DNA of 64,000 nucleotides, taken from contig JAJYUH010000005.1 in NCBI GenBank assembly GCA_021792635.1, forward strand, positions 96,887 through 160,886, read 5' to 3'. The notes under the pieces are model-generated. The model made no database searches. It was not told the origin of the DNA and saw only the letters and a list, made by a program, of their open reading frames with translations. The stretch comes from Natronospirales bacterium (GTDB lineage: Bacteria > Pseudomonadota > Gammaproteobacteria > Natronospirales > REEB76). Below are positions 36,627 to 46,896 of this stretch, one piece after another (within the stretch, counting starts at the first letter, position 1; every line of letters starts with the position of its first letter). A program made the translations under genes and the position numbers.

Positions 36627-36648
36627 GCCCACGCAGGGAAGCGTGGGC
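36627..36648. repeat. perfect 8-bp hairpin, related to 43412-43438
   Basis: GCCCACGC pairs with GCGTGGGC around AGGGAA. The string ACGCCCACGCAGGGA recurs at 43412-43426 in a degenerate hairpin, which hints at a small dispersed element. It lies between the tRNA-Pro gene and nirK and has no T tract. Confidence 0.5.
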
Positions 36649-36694
36649 CGGTGGAACTACCAGGGAAGGTGGTGTGAGCGTGAAGTGTCAACGA

Positions 36695-36771
36695 TGGTCG
36701 GGGTGACAGGATTTGAACCTGCGGCCCCTACGTCCCGAACGTAGTGCTCTACCAGGCTGAGCTACACCCCG
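36695..36771 (-). tRNA. tRNA-Pro (anticodon CGG)
   Basis: A 77-nt cloverleaf reads on the minus strand from CGGGGTGTAGCTCAGCCTGG to GACCA. The acceptor stem CGGGGTG pairs with CACCCCG, the anticodon stem CTACG/CGTAG encloses the loop TTCGGGA, and the T arm contains GGTTCAAATCC. The CCA end is encoded. The anticodon CGG reads CCG codons. Confidence 0.96.
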
Positions 36772-36783
36772 AAAAGGCTGCAT

Positions 36784-36812
36784 ACTATAAGGGAAGGCGA
36801 TGGGGGGTGCAA
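36784..36812 (-). promoter_or_regulatory. sigma-70 promoter of tRNA-Pro
   Basis: On the minus strand TTGCAC and TATAGT are separated by exactly 17 bases, and TATAGT ends 12 nt before the tRNA 5' end. This strong match also argues that the kinase gene starts downstream at 36905 and not at an ATG inside this promoter. Confidence 0.85.
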
Positions 36813-36904
36813 TTGTACTTGCCTTTCTAGGGAAGGCGCCTTTATCTGTACATCCGGTCCGGGTGAAGGGAGGACGTTCGGGCCATTGGTGGGATAACCA
36901 GGGT

Positions 36905-39544
36905 ATGCAATCGGCGGATTCCAATGCGGCGCCGGCGCATCTGGCTCTAACAGACGCGCAGCGGCTGTTTTGGCGGCCTTTGCCGCTGGCAAACGTATTG
37001 GGCCAATCTGATTATGCCGGCTTCACAGTGGCGGTCATCTGGTTTGCCATTACTGCCGTGTGCATATGGTGGGCCATGGTCAGCGGCAGTTTCAACTGGA
37101 ACCTGTGGCATGTTGACCTGTTCGGCACCCCCGTGGTCTTTGGTTTTTATCTGCCGTGGTCGCTGTGCGTGCTTCTGGTGATATGGTTCGGCCTGGAGTG
37201 GGCTGCGGTACCCGCCTATCTGGCGACACTCTTTGGAACACTGCACGCCAGCATGCCGATTGACCTCGCGGTGGTGAACGCGCTGCACAACCCGCTGGCC
37301 ATGGCGGTGTATTTCCTGTTCTATTGCGGGCTGCACAATGAGTATTCACTGCGCAGCAGGAAATCCTGGCTGATTTTCATCGCCGCATCGCTATTGGCAT
37401 CTATCGTGAGTTCCATAGGAGCGTTCATCTCGGAATTCAACGTCGCGGTGAGCGGTGCGGAGCTCTGGTCCAATTGGATGGGCTGGTGGCCCAACGCGTT
37501 TTTGCAAGCGCTGTTCATTGATGGACCGGTAATTTACCTGCTCTCACCCGTCATTGAACGCGCCAAGCTGCGCTATTTTAAGCGTATGTCTGTCGAATTG
37601 TTTTCCATGCAGAAACTGCTGCTCGCAGTCAGCATGTTCGTGCTGTGCCTGGCTCTCTTTATCCTGGTGGATGATCGCTGGCAGGACATGCGTGCGCACG
37701 CTATTCTGACAGCGCCGCTTTCCGATGGTCTGCGCGCCCAGATCCAGACGCAATTCAACGTCCAACACTTCGTTGTATGGGTACTCGCACTGCTGCTTGC
37801 CGGAACGTCACTCGGGGGTGCGATCATAGCCGGTCGCTGGGCACACCGGTTGCATGAGCGCGCTGACTCGGAAACGCGCGAAGTACGGGACGAAATACGC
37901 CGCAGCGAGGTACGCTTCCGTAATTTCTTTGAAAGGAATCCGGTACCCATGTGGGCTTTTGATTCCGAAACAGGGCGATTCCTGGAAGTCAATCCCGCGG
38001 CCGTGCGTGTTTACGGGTACTCGCGGGATGAATTCCTGAACATGACGATTTTTGACCCCCATCTACCGGAAGACATACAACGCATTAAACAGCAATTCAA
38101 ACCGGTAGATGCAAGCGAACCATTCCGGCATGCGGGCGAGTGGCGGCAACTGCGCAAGGACGGCAGCCTGATTCATGCAGAAGTGCATGTCAGCAGTATG
38201 AAGATGGACGGCAGGCCGGTGAATCTTGCTCTGCTGCATGATATTTCGCCGCGCAAGCAGGTACACACCGCCATGGAAAAGCGCACACAGGAACTGCGCA
38301 TTCTGACCGCGGCTTCACTGGAGATGGCGGGTGCGCAAACCATGGAGCAGGTGTTGCAACTTGCTGCGGACCGGACCCGGCAACTTATCCGGGCCAACCT
38401 TGCCGTGACCCACAACTGGGGGCGGGGCAGTCATGAGCAGGTTATCTGGCGTGTCTCGCTCGCACCGCAGTATGCCCGTTGGGCGGATTTCCGGGTGTCG
38501 CCGGATGGCAGCGGCATATACAAGCTGGTAATGCAAAAATTGCACCCTGTGCGCCTGACAAGAACCGAGCTGCTGAATCATCCGCAGTTTCATGGATTCG
38601 GGAAGTACCCGGAAAAGCATCCACCGCTTAATGGGCTGATTGCAGTACCGCTGACAACGCGTGACGGTGCGGTGACGGGGGCATTGATGGCATCAGACAA
38701 GATTGATGGGGAATTCGATATCCAGGATGAGGTGCTGCTGATGCAACTGGCCCAAACCGCCTCTGTGAGTCTGGAGAATGTGCAGTTGAACGACGCGTTA
38801 CACCGCCATATGCAGGAACTGGAACAGCGGGTTGCAGAGCGGACTCAGGAGCTGGATATCAGCAACCGGGAGCTCGATGCTTTTGCGTACTCCGTGGCCC
38901 ATGACCTGCGAGCGCCATTGCGCGCCATGTACGGTTTTGCTAACGCGATACTGGAAGACTACAGTTCCCGGCTTGATGAGGATGGGCGCAATTATCTGAC
39001 GCGCATCGTAAACGCGGCACGGAACATGGACTTGCTGATTCAGGATTTGCTGGCCTACAGTCGTATAGGCCGGGCATACATGGTCATGGAAGGCGTGCGG
39101 CTGGATGATCTGACGGAGGAGGTACTTGCAGAGCTTGCGCCGGATATTGAAATGCGCCGGGCCGTTATCCGCGTAGATGTTCCATCTCTGTTGACGCAGG
39201 CACACAGGGGGACCCTAAAACAGGTTATCCTCAATCTGGTGAGTAACGCGATAAAATTTGTGGCGCCCGGCAAGAGACCGGAAGTGAGCATTCATGCAAG
39301 GGCATGCGAGGGCTGGGTGGAGATGACGGTTTCCGACAATGGAATCGGCATTTCCGCGGAACATCATGAACGTATTTTCAATGTGTTTGAAAGGTTGCAT
39401 GGTGCGGATGCTTATCCGGGCACGGGCATCGGTCTGTCTATCGTCAAGAAGGGGCTGGCGCGCATGTATGGCGAGATACACGTGGAATCAGGGGAGACAG
39501 GCAGCACGTTCCGGGTGCGATTAAAGGAGTTCCGGCATGAGTAG
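36905..39544 (+). CDS. membrane-bound PAS-GAF histidine kinase
   Basis: The product is 879 residues from the ATG at 36905. Residues 1-310 carry several transmembrane helices in a MASE-like sensory region, the last being VWVLALLLAGTSLGGAIIAG. A PAS domain follows (RNFFERNPVPMWAFDSETGR near residue 340), then a GAF-like domain (MEQVLQLAADRTRQLIRANL near 480), and a coiled linker (LEQRVAERTQELDISNREL). The HisKA motif AYSVAHDLRAPLRAMYGF has its phosphorylated His near 664. HATPase boxes are LNLVSNAIKFV, VSDNGIGISAEHHERIF and GTGIGLSIVKKGLARMYG. The ligand is unknown. It overlaps the response-regulator gene by 8 nt. Confidence 0.93.
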   Translation: MQSADSNAAPAHLALTDAQRLFWRPLPLANVLGQSDYAGFTVAVIWFAITAVCIWWAMVSGSFNWNLWHVDLFGTPVVFGFYLPWSLCVLLVIWFGLEWAAVPAYLATLFGTLHASMPIDLAVVNALHNPLAMAVYFLFYCGLHNEYSLRSRKSWLIFIAASLLASIVSSIGAFISEFNVAVSGAELWSNWMGWWPNAFLQALFIDGPVIYLLSPVIERAKLRYFKRMSVELFSMQKLLLAVSMFVLCLALFILVDDRWQDMRAHAILTAPLSDGLRAQIQTQFNVQHFVVWVLALLLAGTSLGGAIIAGRWAHRLHERADSETREVRDEIRRSEVRFRNFFERNPVPMWAFDSETGRFLEVNPAAVRVYGYSRDEFLNMTIFDPHLPEDIQRIKQQFKPVDASEPFRHAGEWRQLRKDGSLIHAEVHVSSMKMDGRPVNLALLHDISPRKQVHTAMEKRTQELRILTAASLEMAGAQTMEQVLQLAADRTRQLIRANLAVTHNWGRGSHEQVIWRVSLAPQYARWADFRVSPDGSGIYKLVMQKLHPVRLTRTELLNHPQFHGFGKYPEKHPPLNGLIAVPLTTRDGAVTGALMASDKIDGEFDIQDEVLLMQLAQTASVSLENVQLNDALHRHMQELEQRVAERTQELDISNRELDAFAYSVAHDLRAPLRAMYGFANAILEDYSSRLDEDGRNYLTRIVNAARNMDLLIQDLLAYSRIGRAYMVMEGVRLDDLTEEVLAELAPDIEMRRAVIRVDVPSLLTQAHRGTLKQVILNLVSNAIKFVAPGKRPEVSIHARACEGWVEMTVSDNGIGISAEHHERIFNVFERLHGADAYPGTGIGLSIVKKGLARMYGEIHVESGETGSTFRVRLKEFRHE

Positions 39545-39986
39545 AAACGGCAAAACAACCATATTGTTGGCCGAGGACGACCAGAATGATGTGATGCTCA
39601 TCAAACGGGCATTCAGCAAGTCACGCATCGTTAACCCCATCGTCTGTGTCGAAAATGGCGAGGACGCAGTGGCTTATCTCAGGGGAGACGGACAATATGC
39701 TGAGCGGCAGCAGCACCCCCTGCCGTTTATGCTGTTGCTGGACTTGAAGCTGCCGCGGCTGTCCGGGCACGAGGTGCTGCAGTGGTTGCGTGGGCAGCCG
39801 CTGCTCAAACGCCTGCCGGTAGTGGTGCTTACTTCCTCACGGGAGCCTGTGGATATCAACCGCGCCTATGAGCTTGGTGCCAACTCGTATCTGGTGAAGC
39901 CGGTGGTTTTCGAGGAATTCGCGGCGCTGATGCGGCAATTACAGGTCTATTGGCTGATGCTGAGCGAACAACCCGATATCAGTTGA
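39537..39986 (+). CDS. single-domain response regulator (Rcp1-like)
   Basis: The product is 149 residues consisting only of a receiver domain. Acidic residues LLAEDDQNDV near residue 10, phospho-acceptor Asp in FMLLLDLKLPRLSGHE near residue 71, Thr/Ser in VVVLTSSREPVD and Lys in YLVKPVVFEEF near residue 123 are all present. The insert after the first helix-strand (AYLRGDGQYAERQQHPLP) is typical of Rcp1-like regulators that pair with phytochrome-type kinases. The cognate kinase is almost certainly the upstream overlapping gene, and output may pass to the GGDEF-EAL protein. Confidence 0.94.
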   Translation: MSRNGKTTILLAEDDQNDVMLIKRAFSKSRIVNPIVCVENGEDAVAYLRGDGQYAERQQHPLPFMLLLDLKLPRLSGHEVLQWLRGQPLLKRLPVVVLTSSREPVDINRAYELGANSYLVKPVVFEEFAALMRQLQVYWLMLSEQPDIS

Positions 39987-40057
39987 GCTACTTATCGTGT
40001 CGTGTACCGCGGTGGCATGTGCTGTCAGCACCGTAGAACAGGACCCGGATACCTAAC

Positions 40058-43000
40058 ATGACGAGCCTGTCCGCCAATACCCAACTGCTTCTCGTGGATG
40101 ACGATCCGGATGACCGGGCACTGGTAGTCCGGGAGTTGCGCAAGGACATGCCGGATTTGGAGGTCACTGAAGTACTGGACCTGGACGCGCTGGATACGGC
40201 ACTGGCGGCGGGTGCTGTTGATCTGGTGATTACTGATTTCCACCTGCACTGGATAACAGGCTTGGAAGTTCTGAAGCGGGTAAAGATCCGCTGGCCAGAG
40301 GTGCCGGTCATCATGTTCACCGGCACCGGAACGGAGGAGGTGGCGGTGGAAGCCATGCGTCTCGGTCTTTCCGATTACGTGGTCAAGACCCCCCGCCACA
40401 TGGCACGCCTGCGACGTGCGGTACATGCCGCGCTCGTCCGTACCGGGGAGACACGTGCGCGCCGGCATGCCGAGGATATGCTTGCCGATGCGTTGCAGTA
40501 CATTGAAGACGGCTTCATTCTGTTTGATGCCGAAGACCGCTTGGTTTTGTGTAACGAACAGTTGCGGCGCATGTACCCGGAAATTGCCGCTGTGCTTGTG
40601 CCTGGCAGCAAATTCGAGGACATTCTCAGGGCCGGGATCGAGGGGGAACGGTTTAAATCCGCCAGGGGCAAGAATGATAAGTGGCTGCAAGAACGGCTTG
40701 CAGCCCACCGACGCGCTTCCGGCAGTCTGGAGCAGCAGCTTGGTGACGGCCGTTGGGTGCTTATCAAGGAACGCCGCAGCCACGACGGCGGTTTCATCAA
40801 TATTTATACCGACATTACCACCCTCAAGCAGCGTGAGCTGGAACTGGAAAGGCTGCTGTCAGAACACATCATGCTGGCGGCTGCCACACAACAATCCTCC
40901 GCGGGTGTGGTGGTCGTGGATGCGCAGTCCGCGGAGGGGAAATATCCGATTATCTACGTCAATCCCGCCTTCGAACGCATAACCGGCTATACCTCCGCGG
41001 ATGTGCGCGACAAGGATTGGCGTCTGTTTGCGGAGATGACTGTTACCAGTGACGGTGCGCGTCAGCGAATTCGTGCCGCATTCCAGGCGCACGAGTCCGA
41101 ACAGATAGATATTGTCAACTATAGGAAAAACGGCGAGAAGTTCTGGAACTCTTTTTCCATCAGCCCGGTATTTGACGAACACGGAGTACTGCGTTTCTAT
41201 GTGGGTGTGCTTACGGACATCAGCGAGCGTGTGCGTATCCGCGACATGCTGGAGGAACGCACACAGATGCTGGGCGAAGCGGAACATCTGGCGCATCTCG
41301 GTCATTGGCGCTGGGATATCCGGGCGGACAGGCTGTGGCGATCCGAAGAAATATATCTGATCCGCGGCATGTCGCCGAACGACGCACCCGGGGATTTCCG
41401 CGGCACACTCAATACCTTTCACCCTGAGGACAGGGAAAGGGTGAGCAGCGCCATCAGCGACGTGGCGGTAAATCATCAAGGCACGGAATTCGAGGCCAGG
41501 GTTCTGCGGCCTGATGGAGAAATCCGTTATGTGCGTATCATCGGTCAGTACAGTCCGCCCACTGCGGAGGCAGGCGAGGCGGTATTCGGTATTTTCCAGG
41601 ACATCACTGCGCAGAAACAGCAGGAAACCGCACTGCGCCGCAGTGAACGGCGTTATCGCCGCCTCATGGAAGCGGTACCGCACGGCATTACGGAAATAGC
41701 CGTGGACGGCACCATCACTTACGCAAACCAGTCACATCACAAGATGCTGGGATACCAGCGTGGCGAACTTATCGGCAAACCCGTGTTTGATCTCATTGCT
41801 GATCCGGCGCGGCGGGCCGAGGTCGGGCGCCGTCTCCAGATGCTGATCAAGGCGGAGGCTTTCACGCAGGCGTTTACCAGCCGCTATTTGACCGCCGATG
41901 GTCATTCCATTGATGTGCAGGTGGATGCGGTGATCAGCCGAGATGAGGCCGGCAAGGTCAACGGCGTGATCACTGTGGTCACGGATATAACCGAGCGGGT
42001 ACAAAGCGAGAAGCGTCTGCGCTATCTTGCATTCTATGATCCACTGACCGGCCTGGGAAATCGTGCACTGTTGCATGAGCACGTGCGTGATCAGCTTGCC
42101 AATCGCCAGGAAGGCGCGTGTGTGGCCGTGGTGTTGTTCAATATTGATGGATTCAAGATCATCAACGATGCGCTCGGGCATGATGCGGGCGACGCCGTAT
42201 TGCGTGCATTCGGAGTGCGCCTGTCCGCTTTGTCCGGCGGCAATCAGGATGCGGTGGCGCGGCTGGGTGCCGATGAATTTGCTCTGGTATTGACAGGGGA
42301 ATCCGACCGGAACAGCCTGCGCACCAAGCTGCAGGAGATCAAGAATATTCTTGAGGCGCCGCTGCAGATTTCCGGCAGCCATCTGGACATCCGTCTCAGT
42401 GCAGGCGTGTCCGTGGCGCCGATGGACGCAAATGACAGCGAAGAGTTATTGCGCAATGCCGACAGCGCCCTCCTGGATGCCAAGCGCGATACCCCGGTCG
42501 GCCTGCGTTTCTACAGCGCCGAGATGAAGGCCTTGGTGGAGGAATTCCTGATGCTGCGCGGGCGTTTGCGCAGCGCGGCGCTGCAGGGTGAGTTCTATCT
42601 CGAATACCAGCCGCAGGTGGAACTGGGGACCGGCAAAATTACCGGCCTGGAGGCGCTGCTGCGTTGGCGCACCGAGGACGGCGTGCTGATTCCGCCCGGA
42701 AAGTTCATACCTATCGCCGAGCAGAGCGGTGACATCGTGGTACTTGGCAATTGGGTTTTGGAGACCGCCTGTCGTCAGGGCATGGCCTGGAAAAACCAGG
42801 GAATCGGATTGGTGCCCATGACCGTGAACATTTCCGCGAGGCAGTTCCTGCAGGATAACTTGGTGCGCATGGTGAGCGACATCCTGGAGCGCACCGGCTT
42901 TGATCCCCATCACCTGCATCTGGAACTGACCGAGACAGCCCTCATGACGGACAACCCGGGAGTGTTGCAGCACATGCAGCAACTGACCTCGCTGGGCATC

Positions 43001-43333
43001 AGTTTTTCTCTGGATGATTTCGGCATAGGTTATTCGTCACTCAGTTATCTCAGTCGTTTCCCCATCAGGATCATCAAGATTGACCGTAGTTTTGTCGTTG
43101 GCATGTCGCTGGACCCAAAACATGCGGCGATTGTCGGTGCCGTGGTGGCTATGAGCCGCGCACTGGGGATCGGGGTCGTGGCGGAGGGAGTGGAGGAGGC
43201 ACGCCAGGCGGAGATGCTGCGTACCGCAGGCTGTACCATAGTCCAGGGTTTTTACTACAGCCGTCCCGTATCCGCCGACGCCTGTGCCGTGCTGTTGCGC
43301 GCCGGCATGGTCAAGCCGGTGCGCCGTTACTGA
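40058..43333 (+). CDS. receiver-PAS-GGDEF-EAL cyclic-di-GMP signalling protein
   Basis: The product is 1091 residues. An N-terminal receiver domain (LLLVDDDPDDRALV; Asp in VDLVITDFHLHWITG near residue 59) is followed by four PAS-like segments between about 140 and 645. The GGDEF domain (FYDPLTGLGNRALLHEHV near 660) has GADEF in place of GGDEF near residue 738. The EAL domain keeps its catalytic residues: LEALLRWR near 866, NISARQFL, ELTETALM, LDDFGIGYSSLSYL, KIDRSFV, VAEGVEE. The likely net activity is c-di-GMP hydrolysis, with the GGDEF part regulatory or weakly active. It lies 71 nt after the response regulator. Confidence 0.92.
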   Translation: MTSLSANTQLLLVDDDPDDRALVVRELRKDMPDLEVTEVLDLDALDTALAAGAVDLVITDFHLHWITGLEVLKRVKIRWPEVPVIMFTGTGTEEVAVEAMRLGLSDYVVKTPRHMARLRRAVHAALVRTGETRARRHAEDMLADALQYIEDGFILFDAEDRLVLCNEQLRRMYPEIAAVLVPGSKFEDILRAGIEGERFKSARGKNDKWLQERLAAHRRASGSLEQQLGDGRWVLIKERRSHDGGFINIYTDITTLKQRELELERLLSEHIMLAAATQQSSAGVVVVDAQSAEGKYPIIYVNPAFERITGYTSADVRDKDWRLFAEMTVTSDGARQRIRAAFQAHESEQIDIVNYRKNGEKFWNSFSISPVFDEHGVLRFYVGVLTDISERVRIRDMLEERTQMLGEAEHLAHLGHWRWDIRADRLWRSEEIYLIRGMSPNDAPGDFRGTLNTFHPEDRERVSSAISDVAVNHQGTEFEARVLRPDGEIRYVRIIGQYSPPTAEAGEAVFGIFQDITAQKQQETALRRSERRYRRLMEAVPHGITEIAVDGTITYANQSHHKMLGYQRGELIGKPVFDLIADPARRAEVGRRLQMLIKAEAFTQAFTSRYLTADGHSIDVQVDAVISRDEAGKVNGVITVVTDITERVQSEKRLRYLAFYDPLTGLGNRALLHEHVRDQLANRQEGACVAVVLFNIDGFKIINDALGHDAGDAVLRAFGVRLSALSGGNQDAVARLGADEFALVLTGESDRNSLRTKLQEIKNILEAPLQISGSHLDIRLSAGVSVAPMDANDSEELLRNADSALLDAKRDTPVGLRFYSAEMKALVEEFLMLRGRLRSAALQGEFYLEYQPQVELGTGKITGLEALLRWRTEDGVLIPPGKFIPIAEQSGDIVVLGNWVLETACRQGMAWKNQGIGLVPMTVNISARQFLQDNLVRMVSDILERTGFDPHHLHLELTETALMTDNPGVLQHMQQLTSLGISFSLDDFGIGYSSLSYLSRFPIRIIKIDRSFVVGMSLDPKHAAIVGAVVAMSRALGIGVVAEGVEEARQAEMLRTAGCTIVQGFYYSRPVSADACAVLLRAGMVKPVRRY

Positions 43334-43411
43334 GATGCCGGGGATTATTAACAGGCTGCATAAAAAGCAGCCTGGCCGGGAGCGAATCCGGGTGAGGGGA
43401 GCAAACCCCGA

Positions 43412-43438
43412 ACGCCCACGCAGGGATGCACGGGTCGG
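43412..43438. repeat. degenerate second copy of the hairpin element at 36627
   Basis: ACGCCCACGCAGGGATGCAC followed by GGGTCGG shares its first 15 bases with the element at 36625-36639. The right arm is mutated, so the stem is imperfect. It lies between the convergent ends of the GGDEF-EAL gene and ispB. Confidence 0.4.
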
Positions 43439-43459
43439 ACTTCCCGCTTCAGCACCCTG

Positions 43460-44470
43460 TCAAGAACCGCGCTCCAGAGTGAAGTCGGTAACCTTCTTGA
43501 GGGCTGCCTTGTACACCGAGTCCGGCAGCGTCTGCAGGGCCGTCAGTGCGCGCTCCCGTTCCCGTTGCGCACAGGCATAGGTGTAATCGAGGGCACCCGT
43601 GGCCCGGGTAATGCGCAGGATATCCTCGATATACTCGCGGCCGCCGTTCTCGATAGCAGTGCGGATAAGCCGTCGTTCTTCCGGTGTGCCCCGCTGCATG
43701 GCGTGGATCAGCGGCAGTGTCGGTTTGCCCTCGGCAAGGTCGTCACCGATATTCTTGCCAAGTTCCACGCTGGAGGCGCGATAGTCCAGCAGGTCGTCCA
43801 CCAGTTGAAAGGCTATACCGAGGTGCAATCCGTACATGGCAAGCGCGGTTTCCTCGGCCTGGGGCCGTTCCGTAATCACCGCACCGAGACGTGCGCCGGC
43901 TTCGAACAGGGTCGCGGTCTTGCGGCGGATGACTTCCAGGTAACGCGCTTCGGTAGTGTCGGGGTCGTGGCAATTCAGGAGCTGCAATACCTCGCCCTCG
44001 GCGATGAGATTGGTGGCATCGGCCATGATCTGCATGACACGCATGCTGTTCACCGCCACCATCATCTGGAAGGCGCGCGAGTAGAGATAATCGCCCACCA
44101 GCACACTCGCCTCATTGCCCCAGACGGCATTGGCGGTTTCGCGGCCGCGGCGCAGACCGGAGGCGTCTACCACGTCGTCGTGCAGAAGCGTCGCCGTGTG
44201 GATGAATTCGATGACGGCGGCGAGATTGATGTGACGGTTATCGCGGATGCTGCAAGCGCGCGCCGCCAGCAGTACCAGCATGGGTCGCAGGCGCTTGCCA
44301 CCGCTATTGATGATGTACCCTCCCAATTGATTGATGAGGGCCACATCCGAACGCAGTTCATCGCGGATCAGCCGATCGGTGGCGCGGAAATCATCGGCAA
44401 TCAGGTTGCGCAGGGCGCCCAGGTCCGGCACGGCCATGGCGGGCTGGGGGAATGTGGAGGCTTGAACCAT
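43460..44470 (-). CDS. ispB: octaprenyl (polyprenyl) diphosphate synthase
   Basis: The product is 336 residues. The first Asp-rich motif is TLLHDDVVDASGLRRG near residue 95, and the second is FQLVDDLLDYRAS near residue 225. GKRLRPML near residue 58 binds isopentenyl diphosphate. It makes the side chain of ubiquinone. A Met at residue 12 (MAVPDLGALR) is an alternative start. It is divergent from rplU, as in Pseudomonas and many other gammaproteobacteria. Confidence 0.95.
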   Translation of the reverse strand: MVQASTFPQPAMAVPDLGALRNLIADDFRATDRLIRDELRSDVALINQLGGYIINSGGKRLRPMLVLLAARACSIRDNRHINLAAVIEFIHTATLLHDDVVDASGLRRGRETANAVWGNEASVLVGDYLYSRAFQMMVAVNSMRVMQIMADATNLIAEGEVLQLLNCHDPDTTEARYLEVIRRKTATLFEAGARLGAVITERPQAEETALAMYGLHLGIAFQLVDDLLDYRASSVELGKNIGDDLAEGKPTLPLIHAMQRGTPEERRLIRTAIENGGREYIEDILRITRATGALDYTYACAQRERERALTALQTLPDSVYKAALKKVTDFTLERGS

Positions 44471-44586
44471 GGGTGTGCCGGGGCTGCGGTCTTGAGGTGG
44501 CCGCGGGAAAGGCGATGCTAGGGGCGACCCATGGGGGTGTCAAGGCACAGCCGGCAAGGCTTTTTGTTGTCGCCCATCCGATGGGT

Positions 44587-44615
44587 TTGACCCGCGGGCT
44601 CTCAAGCCTTAGAAT
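44587..44615 (+). promoter_or_regulatory. sigma-70 promoter of rplU-rpmA
   Basis: TTGACC and TAGAAT are spaced by exactly 17 bases. Transcription would start near 44622, leaving a leader of about 37 nt before the rplU ATG at 44659. Confidence 0.8.
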
Positions 44616-44658
44616 TCGCGCCCTTTGGCGGTATTCCCGAAGATTTCCGGAGATTCCC

Positions 44659-44976
44659 ATGTACGCCGTGATTGAAACCGGTGGCAAGCAGTACCGGGTA
44701 AGTGAAGGCGACGTCATCCGTGTCGAGAAACTCGCCGCGGAGGCGGGCACCGCGGTTGAATTTGACCGCGTACTGCTGCTGGGCAGCGACGGCAGCGCGC
44801 CGCTGATGGGTACGCCCTTTGTGCAAGGTGGCAAGGTCACGGGCACCGTCAAGGCGCTGGGACGCCACGACAAGATTTTCATTTTCAAGCTGCGTCGGCG
44901 CAAGAATTACCGTCGTCGCGCAGGTCACAGGCAGGCCTACACCGAAGTGCAGATCACCGGCATCCAGTCCGGTTGA
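44659..44976 (+). CDS. rplU: 50S ribosomal protein L21
   Basis: The product is 105 residues, close to the usual 103. MYAVIETGGKQYRVSEGDVI at the start and IFKLRRRKNYRRRAGHRQ near residue 75 are diagnostic of L21, which binds 23S rRNA in the large subunit. The ATG at 44659 follows TTCCGGAGA. rpmA follows 20 nt downstream. Confidence 0.98.
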   Translation: MYAVIETGGKQYRVSEGDVIRVEKLAAEAGTAVEFDRVLLLGSDGSAPLMGTPFVQGGKVTGTVKALGRHDKIFIFKLRRRKNYRRRAGHRQAYTEVQITGIQSG

Positions 44977-44996
44977 GGTTTTTGAGGTAAGCAAAT

Positions 44997-45254
44997 ATGG
45001 CACATAAAAAAGCAGGCGGCAGCACCCGCAACGGCCGCGATTCCGAATCGAAACGCCTGGGCGTCAAGCTGTACGGCGGGGAAGCGGCGGTGGCCGGCAA
45101 TATTCTCATTCGCCAGCGCGGTACCCAGTTTCATGCGGGCGTGAACGTGGGCATGGGCCGTGACCATACGCTATTCGCCAAGGCGGACGGCAAGGTCAAG
45201 TTTGACGTCAAGGGCAAACCGCAGCGCCGCTACGTGAGCGTGGTGACGGAATAA
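44997..45254 (+). CDS. rpmA: 50S ribosomal protein L27
   Basis: The product is 85 residues. [20 protein letters not shown] and [20 protein letters not shown] are invariant L27 features. It sits near the peptidyl-transferase centre. It shares the rplU transcript, which ends at the terminator at 45277. Confidence 0.98.
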   Translation: MAHKKAGGSTRNGRDSESKRLGVKLYGGEAAVAGNILIRQRGTQFHAGVNVGMGRDHTLFAKADGKVKFDVKGKPQRRYVSVVTE

Positions 45255-45276
45255 GCGGCTCGCAGTCACTGATATC

Positions 45277-45302
45277 AAGCCCCGGCACGACCGGGGCTTT
45301 TC
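45277..45302 (+). terminator. rho-independent terminator after rpmA
   Basis: AAGCCCCGG and CCGGGGCTT form a strong stem around CACGA-type loop bases, followed by TTTT. It lies 22 nt past the rpmA stop and separates rplU-rpmA from obgE. Confidence 0.88.
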
Positions 45303-45354
45303 GTCTCTATCGCCATGATGAGGGGCGGGGTTTAAGATTAAAACAAGCCACTGA

Positions 45355-46464
<1,110 letters not shown>

Positions 46465-46577
46465 CAGGGTGTCGGCAATCCGGTATTGAATCGGCTTGGA
46501 TCAATGCCGGCTTCCGGCCGGAAGCAGTTATTGCTACTGATATAGAAAGTTGACTGGAGTTAAAGCGTGATGTCCAC

Positions 46578-46896
46578 CTCCAAAACGAACACTGGGTTCG
46601 CGGTCTAGCCCCCTTCAACCCGGCGATCGACAGCAAGCTGCGTGGCTGCGATCTAGTGAGCCTGCGCGTTGGTGACGCGACGCACGGCAACCAGATATTG
46701 CCCCGTGCGTTGGTCGTGCAGCGAAAGACCCGATATCCCGTGCAGTCCGAATTGACCGAGCCGACCCGGTCGGCCGTCTGGCATGGATCAAAATGGCGAA
46801 TTTGAAGCCGGAGCAGATTTGTTCCCTGGCCGCCTGGTGAAATTACCCCATGTTTCCACCCGTCAGTACGCGCGGATCGTGCATCGTGGGTTGATG
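46578..46896 (+). pseudogene. decayed tyrosine recombinase (site-specific integrase)
   Basis: Three frames must be joined. First comes LQNEHWVRGLAPFNPAIDSK followed by LRGCDLVSLRVGDATHG, the R-box region of a common family of tyrosine recombinases (usual text FNLAIDSKLRGCDLV). After SELTEPTRSAV the frame shifts to AWIKMANLKPEQI, and then again to LFPGRLVKLPHVSTRQYARI. The C-terminal HxxR...Y part cannot be found, and the sequence fades at about 46896. The gene is dead. It lies where proB is found in Pseudomonas-like genomes. Confidence 0.8.

Noticed and set aside
36800..36904. Earlier ATG for the histidine kinase gene
   Set aside because: It lies between the -10 and -35 of the divergent tRNA-Pro promoter, and the added residues are not family-like. 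The ATG at 36905 is preferred.
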